A stretch of 64,000 nucleotides of DNA, from assembly GCA_036494465.1 (NCBI GenBank), contig DASXOJ010000096.1, positions 1 through 64,000 of the forward strand, given 5' to 3'. Source of the DNA: CAJCJE01 sp036494465 (GTDB lineage Bacteria; Actinomycetota; Actinomycetes; Mycobacteriales; Pseudonocardiaceae). Below, piece by piece: positions 32,567 through 41,258 of this stretch (position 1 is the stretch's first letter; the number at the start of each line of letters is the position of its first letter). Made by a program: the position numbers and the translations under genes. The notes under the pieces were generated by a model. The model searched no databases, was not told where the DNA came from, and saw only the letters and a program-made list of their open reading frames with translations.

Positions 32567-35065
32567 TCAGCCTCCATTCGTCGGTTGTCTGTTCTTTCCC
32601 GACCCGCCATGCGGTGCTGGCCGGGGATCGCCGCGCCTGACCACGACCGGGCCGTGCGGTCCGGGCAGGATCGCGACGTCACCGTCGTGGTCGGTACGCA
32701 GCACCAGCGCGCCATCGGCGGTGAGCCGGTTGAGCGTCAACGGACTCGGGTGCCCATAGGGGTTGCCGAGGCCGACGCTGGCCACGGCGACCCTGGCGTG
32801 CACCGCGTCCAGGAACCCCGGTGCTGAGTACCGGGATCCGTGATGCGGGATCTTGAGGATGTCCGCGGTCAGGTCCGTCCGAGCATCGAGCAGGTCGGCC
32901 TGGGCAGCCAGCTCGATGTCGCCGGTCAGCAGGATCCGGCCCGCCGCCGTCTGCGCGCGCAGTACCAGCGACGAGTTGTTCACCACCGTGCCGGACGGAT
33001 CGTCGCCGCTCGGCCACGACTCCGCGGCGGGCGGACCGATCACGTCCACGGCCAACCCCGGCCACTGGAGGTGTTGCCCAGGGCTCAACTCCACCAACGG
33101 CACGTGTGCCGCCGCAGTCTCCTGCTTGACCTGCGTCCAGGCCCAGGCAGGCACCCGGCTCGGCCCGACCGCGACCGCGCCGACCGATCTGTTGCGCAGC
33201 ACGGCGGCCAGCCCACCGACGTGGTCGGCGTGCAGGTGGCTCAAGATCACCATCGGGATCCTGGTGATCCCGAGCCTGCCGAGGCACTCGTCGATCGCGG
33301 TCTCGTCCGGGCCGGTGTCGACCACGACCGCGCGGTCCGGCTGGCTGGTGGCCAGCACCTCGCCGTCGCCCTGGCCGACGTCGCAGTCCACCATCGCCCA
33401 ACCGGCCGGCGGCCAGCCCGGCGCGACCACCCTGATCGGGATGACCACCACGAACACTCCGGCCAGGACCGCGACGACCAGCACCCGGAACCGCCGTGAC
33501 CGCAACGCGACCACCACCGCGACGATCAGCACGGCGAGTGTGACCCCGCCGAGCCAGCCCGTCGGCCACGGCAGCGACGACGCCGGAACCTGCGCCGAGT
33601 GGTGCGCGACACCGATCAGCCAGTCCGCGGGCCACTGCGCGAGCCCGGCGACGAAGCCCGCGACCGGTGCCGCGACCGGCGAGAGCGCCATGGCGAGCGC
33701 GCCGAGCACCATCGCGGCCACGAACGCCGGTTCGGCGAGCACGTTCGCGACAATCGCGGTCAGGCTGAACTGACCGTAGTCAGCCGCGATCAGTGGCGCG
33801 GTCATCAAGTGCGCCACCACCGCCACCGCGATCAACTCGGCGAACCCGTGCGGCACGCCGCGCCGGTGCAGTGCCTCCGCGGTCGGTCTGGCCAGCAGCA
33901 CCATGGCCGCCGTCGCCGACACGGACAACGCGAACTGCACGTTGCCGCTGAACTGCGGCTGCCACAGCAGCAACACCAGCACGGTCGCGGCCAAGGCCGA
34001 GAACGTCGAACTGCGACGCCCCGTCGCCAACGCGAGCAAACCCACGCCCACCATCAGGAACGCGCGCAGCACGCTCGGTTTCGGCCCGGCCACTTCGAAG
34101 AACGCGAGCAGCACCAACCCGGTCAGCACGGCGGCGAGCCGAGGCCCGACCAGCCGTCGTGCCAACCAGAGCACGGCACCGCACACGATCATGAAGTGGA
34201 ATCCGCCGACGGCCAGCAAGTACGCCATCCCGGCCGTCTTGAAGTCGTCAGCGACGGATTCGCGCAAGCCGCTCGTGTCGCCGACGACGAGGCCGGGGAG
34301 CAAACCTCTGGCGTCGCCGGACAACGAGCCAGCGGCAGTGCGCAGTCCGTTGCGCAACGCCCCTGCTGCCCGCTGCACAGGGGAAGCCGCGCTGACGCGG
34401 CTCGGACTGCCCCGAATCCGCAGCACGGCGACGGTGCCGTCGTCAGATTCGGGTGGCATCAGCACACCGGACACGTCGGCTTGCTGACCGCGTAGCAGGC
34501 CCGCCCAACCGTGCGACGGAGCCAGTAGCAGCACTGAACCTTCGGCTGGCTCAGTGCTGCCGTGCTCGGTGAGCTGGCATGCCGTCGCATCGATCAGCAC
34601 GGTGCGCACGCCGCCCTGCCGACCCGCGAAGCCTTCGCTGACAATCGGTTTCGGCACCGCGTCGACCTCGATCCGCATCCGGACGCTCGCCCCATGGGCA
34701 GCGAGAGTCCGAAGTGGATTGTCGGCGTCCGCATGCAGCCGGGAACCGGTGAGGGCCGCGGTGAGCAGGCCGCACAGCACCAACAGCCAGGCACTGGTGC
34801 GGATCGCGGCTCGTTCGTGGACCACGCGCAGCGCGACGATCCCGATGAACGCGGCACCCACTCCCCCGGCCACCGCCAGCGGCCAGCCGACGTTGACGCC
34901 GAGGACAGTGGTCAGCCAGACCGCGACTGCTGCCGGCAGCAGTCGTAGATCATGACCGGCCACGAGCCGATCCCACCAGGCGCGGGTGACGAGATCCCTG
35001 GGGCTACCCGGTTTCTGTTGCTGGTTGTCTCCTTTCTGTTGATCGACCGGTGATTGGCCGGTCAT
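32567..35065 (-). CDS. comEC: ComEC/Rec2 family DNA-uptake channel protein
   Basis: 832 residues. N-terminal membrane segments lead into an OB-like extracellular region (residues about 80-200). The competence domain contains SGLRESVADDFKTAGMAYLL and AVGGFHFMIV, followed by many transmembrane helices and a C-terminal metallo-beta-lactamase-like domain (LSHLHADHVGGL, then KIPHHGSRY). In competent bacteria it carries single-stranded DNA across the membrane. The start overlaps the comEA stop by four bases (ATGA). Whether this organism is naturally competent is unknown; mycobacteria keep the same pair. Confidence 0.92.
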   Translation of the reverse strand: MTGQSPVDQQKGDNQQQKPGSPRDLVTRAWWDRLVAGHDLRLLPAAVAVWLTTVLGVNVGWPLAVAGGVGAAFIGIVALRVVHERAAIRTSAWLLVLCGLLTAALTGSRLHADADNPLRTLAAHGASVRMRIEVDAVPKPIVSEGFAGRQGGVRTVLIDATACQLTEHGSTEPAEGSVLLLAPSHGWAGLLRGQQADVSGVLMPPESDDGTVAVLRIRGSPSRVSAASPVQRAAGALRNGLRTAAGSLSGDARGLLPGLVVGDTSGLRESVADDFKTAGMAYLLAVGGFHFMIVCGAVLWLARRLVGPRLAAVLTGLVLLAFFEVAGPKPSVLRAFLMVGVGLLALATGRRSSTFSALAATVLVLLLWQPQFSGNVQFALSVSATAAMVLLARPTAEALHRRGVPHGFAELIAVAVVAHLMTAPLIAADYGQFSLTAIVANVLAEPAFVAAMVLGALAMALSPVAAPVAGFVAGLAQWPADWLIGVAHHSAQVPASSLPWPTGWLGGVTLAVLIVAVVVALRSRRFRVLVVAVLAGVFVVVIPIRVVAPGWPPAGWAMVDCDVGQGDGEVLATSQPDRAVVVDTGPDETAIDECLGRLGITRIPMVILSHLHADHVGGLAAVLRNRSVGAVAVGPSRVPAWAWTQVKQETAAAHVPLVELSPGQHLQWPGLAVDVIGPPAAESWPSGDDPSGTVVNNSSLVLRAQTAAGRILLTGDIELAAQADLLDARTDLTADILKIPHHGSRYSAPGFLDAVHARVAVASVGLGNPYGHPSPLTLNRLTADGALVLRTDHDGDVAILPGPHGPVVVRRGDPRPAPHGGSGKNRQPTNGG

Positions 35066-36033
35066 ACGGTCACCAGGTCTTTGATCTTCGCGAACTTGCC
35101 TTCGCCGATACCACCGACGTTGCGGAGCTGGTCGATGGAGTTGAACGAGCCGTGTTGGCTGCGCCAGGTGACGATGCGTTGCGCGGTCGCATCGCCGACG
35201 CCGGGCAGTGTCTCCAGGTCATTGGTGGACGCGGTGTTCAGGTCTACTTTCTGGCCAGGTGCGGCTTTGCGTTTCTTCGACTTGCTGGCGGGCGCTGTCG
35301 CGCTGTCCGCGTCGGCGGGCACGGTCGGATCGGCGGCGCCGGGCGGGACCGGGATGCCGACGTAGATCTGCTCGCCGTCGGCGAGCTTGCGGGCCAGGTT
35401 GAGCGCGGTGACATCGGTTCCGGGTAGCACGCCGCCTGCCGCCTGTACGGCGTCGGCGACCCGCGCGCCGTCGGCGAGGGTGACAAGGCCGGGATTGGCC
35501 ACCTTGCCGACCACGCTGATGACGATGTGCGTGTTCGCCGGACTGGCCGGGACCGACGACGAGTTCGCCATCGCGCTCACCGCGGCCGGTAACGCAGGCG
35601 CTGCCTCGGTTTCCGGGCGCGACGAGGCCATCGCGACACCGGCGACGATGGCGGCGACCAAGGCGATGCCGACCACGGCTAAGACCGGACCGCGATGGCG
35701 GCGCACGAGTGATCGCACACCGTCGACGGTGCGGTTTCCGCCGGGCAGCCACCGCTCGACGAGCTGCCCGGCTGGGCCGGCACGGGTATCGGCGAGCAGA
35801 TCTGGCTCAGGATCTGTTGGTGGGGCGCCGTTTTTGGGTGGCGCGGTCAGCTCGACATCGACGATGTCCACGTCGGCGTCGGGATCTTTGGTTCTTGGCC
35901 AGGTGAAGACGGGAATGGGTTCGTCGGTGTTCCTCGTTGTCGTGCGGGCATCTGGCGACAACTCGCTGGCCAGGTTCACGAGCCGTTCGCGGACGTGGCT
36001 GCGGTTGTTTGTGTTGGGGTAGTTCGGTTTCAT
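35062..36033 (-). CDS. comEA: ComEA family DNA-binding protein with SLBB and helix-hairpin-helix domains
   Basis: 323 residues. A cytoplasmic N-terminal about 120 residues leads to one transmembrane helix (GPVLAVVGIALVAAIVAGVA). Outside it are an SLBB-type domain (VVGKVANPGLVTLADGARV) and a C-terminal double helix-hairpin-helix (VDLNTASTNDLETLPGVGDA) that binds duplex DNA for uptake. The ATG at 36033 was chosen because the longer frame includes the intergenic DnaA-box region; an in-frame GTG two codons upstream is possible. Overlap with comEC indicates a two-gene operon. Confidence 0.9.
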   Translation of the reverse strand: MKPNYPNTNNRSHVRERLVNLASELSPDARTTTRNTDEPIPVFTWPRTKDPDADVDIVDVELTAPPKNGAPPTDPEPDLLADTRAGPAGQLVERWLPGGNRTVDGVRSLVRRHRGPVLAVVGIALVAAIVAGVAMASSRPETEAAPALPAAVSAMANSSSVPASPANTHIVISVVGKVANPGLVTLADGARVADAVQAAGGVLPGTDVTALNLARKLADGEQIYVGIPVPPGAADPTVPADADSATAPASKSKKRKAAPGQKVDLNTASTNDLETLPGVGDATAQRIVTWRSQHGSFNSIDQLRNVGGIGEGKFAKIKDLVTV

Positions 36034-36090
36034 CAGCACGCGGTCGACATTAGGCGAGTCGCGCGGTTGCCAAATCAGAATTGTGAAACC

Positions 36091-36118
36091 TGTGGATAGC
36101 GCATCGCAATGTGGATAA
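36091..36118 (-). promoter_or_regulatory. Second pair of DnaA-box-like 9-mers, 19 bp apart
   Basis: On the comEA strand TTATCCACA (36118-36110) is followed by CTATCCACA (36099-36091). With the pair at 25155-25182 it shares the pattern TTATCCACATT, eight variable bases, then CTRTCCACA. It sits 58-85 bases upstream of the comEA start in the 242-bp gap after degV, where a promoter or its regulator site is expected. Confidence 0.5.
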
Positions 36119-36275
36119 CTCGGCGCTGCGCTGACTATCCGAAGCGAATTTGTCGGGCGACTGTGCTGAGCTGAGGGGTTGGGCACTTGTCGACCGGGCT
36201 GGGATCCCCACCAGACAACTTACCGGAGTGGGGGTGGGAGTTGTTGTGGGGTAGGAAATATTGGTGGCGGCGAGG

Positions 36276-37133
36276 TCAGAGTGCGGCAAGACCGCCGGGG
36301 AGGACCACGACGCCGAGGACGCCGACGCCGGTGTGCGCTCCGATGACCGCGCCGACTTCGGAGACCAGGCAGCCTGTCGCGGCGGGGAGGCGTTCTTCCA
36401 GCCTGGTGGCGAGTTCGGCGGCGCGTTCTGGCGAGCCGAGGTGGTGCACGGCAAGGGAAACCGGGGCGTCGCCTGCGATCTCCACGGCCAGGTCGACCAG
36501 GCGGGTGACCGCGCGACTTGTCGTGCGCACCTTCTCCAGCGGCACGATCTGACCGTGTGACACGTGCAGCAACGGCTTGACGGCAAGGGCGGTACCGACG
36601 ACGGCCGCCGCTGGGCCGATGCGGCCGCCTCGGCGGAGGTACTCGACGGTTTGCAGACAGAACAACGTCCTGGTGCGGGAGGCGATGTCGGTGGCGACCC
36701 GCTCCACTTCGGCGGCGGCGGCTCCGTCCGCGGCGGCGGCCGCGGCGCCGAGCACGGCGAAGCCAAGGCCCATGGTGGTCGAGCGGGAGTCGACGACGCG
36801 AACTCGTTCTACGCCGACTTCTTCTGCGGCGAGGCGGGCGGCTTCCCAGGTGCCGGACAGGTCACGGGACAGGTGCACGGAGACGACGGCGTCGGCGCCT
36901 TCGTCGAGGACGCTTCGATAGGTGTCGGCCAGTTCGCCGGGGGTGGGTCGCGAGGTGGTGACGTTGCGGTGCTCGCCGAGTGCCTTGGTCAGCTCGGCGG
37001 GGCCGAAGTCGATGCCGTCCAGGCCGCTCTGCTCGTCGACCAGCACGTGCAACGGCACCACGGAAACCGCCTGTCTGCTGGCAAACCCCTCAGGCAGGTA
37101 GGCGGTGGAGTCGGTGACGACGGCGACGGACAC
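36276..37133 (-). CDS. DegV family fatty-acid-binding protein
   Basis: 285 residues. The opening VAVVTDSTAYLPEG with the conserved DS, the VTTSRPTPGEL block and VVDSRSTTMGLGF are DegV signatures. Members bind a fatty acid; in Firmicutes (FakB) they present it to a kinase for phosphorylation. No FakA-type kinase lies nearby. The gene starts 11 bases after octT, in the conserved rsfS-gpgP-octT-degV cluster. Confidence 0.9.
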   Translation of the reverse strand: MSVAVVTDSTAYLPEGFASRQAVSVVPLHVLVDEQSGLDGIDFGPAELTKALGEHRNVTTSRPTPGELADTYRSVLDEGADAVVSVHLSRDLSGTWEAARLAAEEVGVERVRVVDSRSTTMGLGFAVLGAAAAAADGAAAAEVERVATDIASRTRTLFCLQTVEYLRRGGRIGPAAAVVGTALAVKPLLHVSHGQIVPLEKVRTTSRAVTRLVDLAVEIAGDAPVSLAVHHLGSPERAAELATRLEERLPAATGCLVSEVGAVIGAHTGVGVLGVVVLPGGLAAL

Positions 37134-37144
37134 GGTGGCCGAGC

Positions 37145-37927
37145 CTACGTTTCCGGACCGACCGAGCGACAGGGCCGGCCCGCCGACACGCCGAGCGTCG
37201 TCAGGGTGGCGGCGAGCGCGTCGCCGACAGCCTGGTGGGCGGCCCAGCCCCAGTGCATGCCGTCGGGATTGCCGAGGCCGGCGAACACGTGGTCGCGGGT
37301 GAGCTCGGTCAGGTCGAGCAGCGGGATTTTGTCCCGCTCACCCCAATCGCGAATCGCCGCTCTCGCGGGGCCGTGGCCGGTGTGCACCGATCCGTACGAG
37401 GCCGCGCGGTGGGTGGCGGGCAGGATCGCGATCGCGGGCAGGTCCGGGCGCAGGGCGCGGACGCCGTTGACGGTCTCGCGCAGGTAGCGAGCGGACAGCG
37501 CGGGCGGCAGCGCGACCGGGTGGCCGCCGAGGGCACGGGACAGGACCGGTTGGGCAGCCAGGTAGGCCGTGCGGGCGGCGCGGCGGAGGCGGTCGGGGCG
37601 CAGATAGCGCAGGCCAGTGCGCAGGTAGGTGGGCAGCGGCGAGGGCAGGGTGTCCATGCTGCCGACGCCGAGCACCAGGGCGTCGATCTTGGGTAGCAGG
37701 GACCAGATGTTCGGGTCGCCGGTGAGCGCCCACCAGGCGTCGCGCGCGGTCCAGCCGAAACCGGCGAACAGGTGCGCGATACCGCCGAGTTGGCCGGCAG
37801 CGATGTTGGGCCAGAGGCGGGGGTCGTCGGCGGGCATGGGGCCGGTGGGGCCGTGGAAGGCCAGCGAGTCGGCCAGGATCAGCAGCCTGGGCGCCGAGGG
37901 CGCGGGAGATGCGGGGGTGCTGGTCAC
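37145..37927 (-). CDS. octT: SGNH-hydrolase-fold protein, OctT-like (diglucosylglycerate octanoyltransferase)
   Basis: 260 residues. The nucleophile block is LLILADSLAFHG, followed by a glycine block ALVLGVGSMDTLPSP and the C-terminal Asp/His block PDGMHWGWAAHQAVG. In mycobacteria the orthologous position (Rv2418c, between gpgP and degV) encodes OctT, which octanoylates diglucosylglycerate in methylglucose lipopolysaccharide synthesis. The assignment here rests on fold and synteny. The GTG at 37927 lies 11 bases after the gpgP stop; the longer frame is a shadow of gpgP. Confidence 0.75.
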   Translation of the reverse strand: MTSTPASPAPSAPRLLILADSLAFHGPTGPMPADDPRLWPNIAAGQLGGIAHLFAGFGWTARDAWWALTGDPNIWSLLPKIDALVLGVGSMDTLPSPLPTYLRTGLRYLRPDRLRRAARTAYLAAQPVLSRALGGHPVALPPALSARYLRETVNGVRALRPDLPAIAILPATHRAASYGSVHTGHGPARAAIRDWGERDKIPLLDLTELTRDHVFAGLGNPDGMHWGWAAHQAVGDALAATLTTLGVSAGRPCRSVGPET

Positions 37928-37938
37928 GGGAGAACGGC

Positions 37939-38550
37939 TCAGCCGGTGATGCCTGCGTTGTAGACCGACAGGCGCCAGTCGGTCTGGCCGGAGCGGCGGG
38001 TCAGGACCGTCCAGTGGCAGTTGCCGATGCCCGCGAGCTTCGGCCAGGCCTGGACGGGCAGGCCTAGCAGGCGGCCGACCAGGCCGGTGACCAGTCCGCC
38101 GTGGGTGGCCAGCATGGCGGTTTCGCTGAATTCCTCGTCGAGTTCGGCGACGACTTCGGCGGCTCGGGTGGCGACCTCGATGCGGGTTTCCCCGTCGGGT
38201 GGGGCGAGGGCCGCGTCGTGTTGCCAGGCAGCGGTGCCGCCGGGCCACTGCGCTTCGACTTCGGTGAAGTTGAGACCTTGCCAGCGGCCGAGGTTCGTTT
38301 CGCGCAGGCGTTTGTCGATGCGCAGCGGGACGCCGGTGGCGTCGGTGAAGACCGTTGCCGTGTCCAAAGCTCGGCGCAGGTCCGAGCTGACCACGATCTC
38401 GGGGTCGAACTTGGCCAGTGCGGGCACGGCGAAGCGGGCCTGGTTCCAGCCGGTCGTGGTCAGCGCCGAGTCGAGGTGGCCCTGCCAGCGGCCAGCGGCA
38501 TTGTGATCGGTCTCACCATGCCGCCACAGCACGACTCGGCGCAGTGTCAC
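37939..38550 (-). CDS. gpgP: Histidine phosphatase, glucosyl-3-phosphoglycerate phosphatase-like
   Basis: 203 residues of the phosphoglycerate-mutase-like superfamily with the RHG triad (LWRHGETDHN), SSDLRRALDTA, LRETNLGRWQGL and the second catalytic His in ATHGGLVTGLV. Gene order (rsfS-gpgP-octT-degV) matches Rv2420c-Rv2417c, where the enzyme dephosphorylates glucosyl-3-phosphoglycerate. The start is GTG, 4 bases after rsfS. Generic annotation would be histidine phosphatase; the specific role is inferred. Confidence 0.82.
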   Translation of the reverse strand: MTLRRVVLWRHGETDHNAAGRWQGHLDSALTTTGWNQARFAVPALAKFDPEIVVSSDLRRALDTATVFTDATGVPLRIDKRLRETNLGRWQGLNFTEVEAQWPGGTAAWQHDAALAPPDGETRIEVATRAAEVVAELDEEFSETAMLATHGGLVTGLVGRLLGLPVQAWPKLAGIGNCHWTVLTRRSGQTDWRLSVYNAGITG

Positions 38551-38554
38551 CTGG

Positions 38555-38944
38555 TCAGGCCCTCTCCGCCGCGTCGGACTCGGCGGGCTCGGGATCGAAT
38601 TCGATCCTCGGGCAGTCCTTCCAGAGCCGTTCCAACGCGTAGAAGGTGCGTTCTTCGGAGTGTTGAACGTGCACGACGACGTCGATGAAGTCCAGCAACA
38701 CCCAGCGTCCCTCGCGGGTGCCCTCGCGGCGGACGGGCTTGATGCCTGCCGCGCGCATCTTCTCCTCGACGCCGTCGACGATGGCGCTGACCTGGCGTTC
38801 GTTGTGGGCGGACGCGATCACGAAACAATCGGTGATGATCAGCTGGTCGGAGACGTCGAGCACGATGATGTCGTTCGCCTTCTTGTCGGCCGCCGCGTTG
38901 GCGGCGACCAGAGCCAGCTCGCGCGACCTGTCAGTGGCTGCCAC
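38555..38944 (-). CDS. rsfS: Ribosome silencing factor
   Basis: 129 residues of the RsfS/Iojap family, which binds ribosomal protein L14 and blocks subunit joining during starvation. Conserved stretches are DIIVLDVSDQLIITDCFVIA, VRREGTREGRWVLLDF and VVVHVQHSEERTFYALERLW. It has the usual length with a short acidic C-terminal tail. It is downstream of nadD and just upstream of gpgP in the conserved order. Confidence 0.96.
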   Translation of the reverse strand: MAATDRSRELALVAANAAADKKANDIIVLDVSDQLIITDCFVIASAHNERQVSAIVDGVEEKMRAAGIKPVRREGTREGRWVLLDFIDVVVHVQHSEERTFYALERLWKDCPRIEFDPEPAESDAAERA

Positions 38945-39030
38945 GTGTCTCCTCGTTCAGCGCCCGTTTTCTTCTGCTTCGGGCGCGCTCGACTTGTTCG
39001 GGGACCCAGGGTACCTGGCGCTGGCCAGCC

Positions 39031-39627
39031 TTATTCGCCGCGCTGGTAGAGGCCGCGCTTGGAGATGTACTGGACGACGCCGTCGGGCACGAGATACCAG
39101 ACGGGCAGGCCCGCTTCGACGCGCTGGCGGCAGGACGTGGAGGAGATCGCCATGGCGGGGACTTCGACCAGGGAGACGGCGCCGTTGGGCAGGTGGCGGT
39201 CGTCGAGCTGGAAGCCGGGGCGGGTGACGCCGATGAAGTGCGCTTCGGCGAAGATGTCGTCGACCTGGTGCCAGGACAGGATCTGTTCCAGAGCGTCGGC
39301 GCCGGTGATGAAGTACAGCCCGGCGCTGGGGTAGATCTCGTGCAGATCGCGCAGGGTGTCGAGGGTGTAGGTGGGACCGTCGCGGTCGATGTCGACCCTG
39401 CTGACCGAGAACCTGGGGTTGGACGCTGTTGCGACCACGGTCATCAGGTAGCGGTCCTCGGCGGCGCTGACGCCCCTGCCGCTCTTCTGGTAGGGCTGGC
39501 CAGTGGGTACGAACACGACCTCGTCGAGTTCGAACCGGGACTGCACCTCGCTCGCGGCGACGAGGTGTCCGTGATGAATCGGGTCGAAGGTGCCGCCCAT
39601 GATCCCGATTCGCCGTCTGCGCGACAT
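39031..39627 (-). CDS. nadD: Nicotinate-nucleotide adenylyltransferase
   Basis: 198 residues; makes deamido-NAD from nicotinate mononucleotide and ATP. It has the nucleotidyltransferase motif GIMGGTFDPIHHGHL, VFVPTGQPYQKS, and the C-terminal SSTxxR-type motif seen as ISSTSCRQRV. It is followed after 86 bases by rsfS, as in most actinobacteria. Confidence 0.96.
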   Translation of the reverse strand: MSRRRRIGIMGGTFDPIHHGHLVAASEVQSRFELDEVVFVPTGQPYQKSGRGVSAAEDRYLMTVVATASNPRFSVSRVDIDRDGPTYTLDTLRDLHEIYPSAGLYFITGADALEQILSWHQVDDIFAEAHFIGVTRPGFQLDDRHLPNGAVSLVEVPAMAISSTSCRQRVEAGLPVWYLVPDGVVQYISKRGLYQRGE

Positions 39628-39670
39628 GTCGGGTGAGCGTACGTGTCGATCTGGGTTTGTGCCCGCGATG

Positions 39671-39709
39671 ACCGGGTCCGGGTGACCAACATCGCCACCC
39701 GGACCCGGT
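39671..39709. terminator. Terminator hairpin between ferredoxin gene and nadD
   Basis: ACCGGGTCCGGGT (39671-39683) and ACCCGGACCCGGT (39697-39709) form a perfect 13-bp stem with a 13-base loop, directly after the ferredoxin stop. It would separate the P450/ferredoxin insert from the nadD operon. Confidence 0.82.
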
Positions 39710-39717
39710 GCGACGCC

Positions 39718-39948
39718 TCATTCTTCCGGCGCGAGCACCTTTCCGGTGCCGATCTCGACGACGCGAATCGCTTCCATGGGGCAGGATTCGGCGGCGCCGA
39801 GCACGTCTTCGTCCGGATCGACCTCGGCTTCGACCGGCTCGGCTGTCACGCCGTTGAGGGCGAAGCGGTTCGGGGCGGTGCCGACGCAGACCGCCGATCC
39901 GATGCACGTGCCCTTGTCGACGGTGATCTGCCACCGTTCCTCGGTCAT
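39718..39948 (-). CDS. Ferredoxin, 3Fe-4S type (P450 redox partner)
   Basis: 76 residues. The cysteine pattern CIGSAVC with a distant CP in AAESCPMEAI is the three-cysteine set of actinobacterial 3Fe-4S ferredoxins. It is acidic, as needed to dock a P450. The ATG at 39948 has GGAGGA upstream and begins MTEERWQITVDKGTC. It starts 14 bases after the cytochrome P450 stop, so it is very likely that enzyme's electron donor. Confidence 0.9.
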   Translation of the reverse strand: MTEERWQITVDKGTCIGSAVCVGTAPNRFALNGVTAEPVEAEVDPDEDVLGAAESCPMEAIRVVEIGTGKVLAPEE

Positions 39949-39962
39949 GGGCGAATCCTCCT

Positions 39963-41168
39963 CTACCAGGCGACGGGGAGCGAGCGTACGCCGCGAATCA
40001 GGCGGTCCGTCTTCCATTCGACTTCTTCGGCAGGCACTGCCAGGCGCAGCGTCGGCACCCGGGTCACCAGGCTGGTGACGGCCATCTGCATCTCCATCCG
40101 GGCGAGTGGCGCGCCGAGGCAGTGGTGCGCACCGTGGCCGAAGGCGACGTGCTGGTTTTCCGGGCGGTGGAAGTCGACCTGGTCGGCGTGCGGGTAGACG
40201 CTCTCGTCGCGGTTGGCGGAGCTCATGTCGGCCATGATCGCGTCACCGGCGGCGATGGGGTGGCCGCTGGCCAGCACGACGTCTTCCTTGGCGATGCGCA
40301 CGAAGCCCGCTCCGCCGCCGAGCGGGACGAAGCGCAGCAGTTCCTCGACGGCTGCCGGGACCAGGCTCGGGTCGGCGACCAGGCTCTCCCACAGGCCACG
40401 GTTGGCGAGCAGCAGGAACACGAAGTTGCCGGTCTGGTTGGCGGTGGTCTCGTGTCCGGCGAGCAGCAGGGCGATGCTGAAGTTGACGAGTTCGGCCTCG
40501 GTGAGGCGGTCGTCGACGTCGCGGGCGGTGATCAGCTCGGAGAGCAGGTCGTCCTGGGGTTCGGCGCGGTGGGTCGCGATCAGGCCGGCCAGGTAGTCCT
40601 GGAGGTGCCGCCGGTTGACCTGGCTTTTGCTGCCGTCGCCGTCGATGGCGAGCAGGCCGTCGGTCCACTGCCGGAAGGTGCCCTGGTCGGCCAGTGGGAC
40701 GCCGAGCATTTCGCAGATGACCGTGATGGGCAGCGGCCAGTTGACCGACGCGGCGAGGTCGGCGGGTGAACCGCTGGTGAGCATGGTGCCGGTGAGGTCG
40801 TCGATGATCTGCTGGATCCTCGGGCGCAACGCCTCGACGCGGCGCACGGTGAACGCCTTGGCCACCAGCTTGCGCAGCCTGCCGTGCTCGGGCGGGTCCA
40901 TGGTGAGGATGCTGGATTCGGTCTGGATGTTGGGCATCGGCCTGGGCACGTCCTTGCCGACGGTCGCGGCCATGCTGAAGCGCGGGTCGGCGAGCACCAT
41001 TTTCACGTCGTCGTAGCGGGTCGCCAGCCAGGCATCGCCGCCGTAGGGCATGGCAATGCGCAGTACCGGCGTGTTCTGCCGCACCTCCGCCAGTTTCGGG
41101 TGGACCGAGAGCCCGTCCGCGACGCCGAACGGATAGGGCGTCGCGGGTTCTTGGCTGGTCGCCGTCAT
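39963..41168 (-). CDS. Cytochrome P450
   Basis: 401 residues, soluble bacterial class I P450. The oxygen-binding I-helix is LLLAGHETTANQ, an ExxR-type region precedes the heme loop, and the heme-thiolate motif is FGHGAHHCLGAPLARME. The N-terminal sequence and C-terminal signature resemble CYP105/107-like actinomycete enzymes, but the substrate is unknown. It is inserted with its ferredoxin and a TetR gene between nadD and proA, which are close together in mycobacteria. A perfect palindrome lies 24-41 bases upstream of the start. Confidence 0.93.
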   Translation of the reverse strand: MTATSQEPATPYPFGVADGLSVHPKLAEVRQNTPVLRIAMPYGGDAWLATRYDDVKMVLADPRFSMAATVGKDVPRPMPNIQTESSILTMDPPEHGRLRKLVAKAFTVRRVEALRPRIQQIIDDLTGTMLTSGSPADLAASVNWPLPITVICEMLGVPLADQGTFRQWTDGLLAIDGDGSKSQVNRRHLQDYLAGLIATHRAEPQDDLLSELITARDVDDRLTEAELVNFSIALLLAGHETTANQTGNFVFLLLANRGLWESLVADPSLVPAAVEELLRFVPLGGGAGFVRIAKEDVVLASGHPIAAGDAIMADMSSANRDESVYPHADQVDFHRPENQHVAFGHGAHHCLGAPLARMEMQMAVTSLVTRVPTLRLAVPAEEVEWKTDRLIRGVRSLPVAW

Positions 41169-41191
41169 GTGGTTCCCCTCGTGCGTACTAA

Positions 41192-41209
41192 TGTAAGCAC
41201 CTGCTTACA
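41192..41209. promoter_or_regulatory. Perfect 18-bp palindrome upstream of the P450 gene
   Basis: TGTAAGCACCTGCTTACA has perfect 8-bp arms. It lies in the 90-bp gap between the tetR stop and the P450 start, the expected place for the operator of the adjacent TetR regulator. Confidence 0.75.
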
Positions 41210-41258
41210 CCTTGAGGGTAGGCAAAGGGTCACTGTGGGTCAATACGATGAGTGGGGG

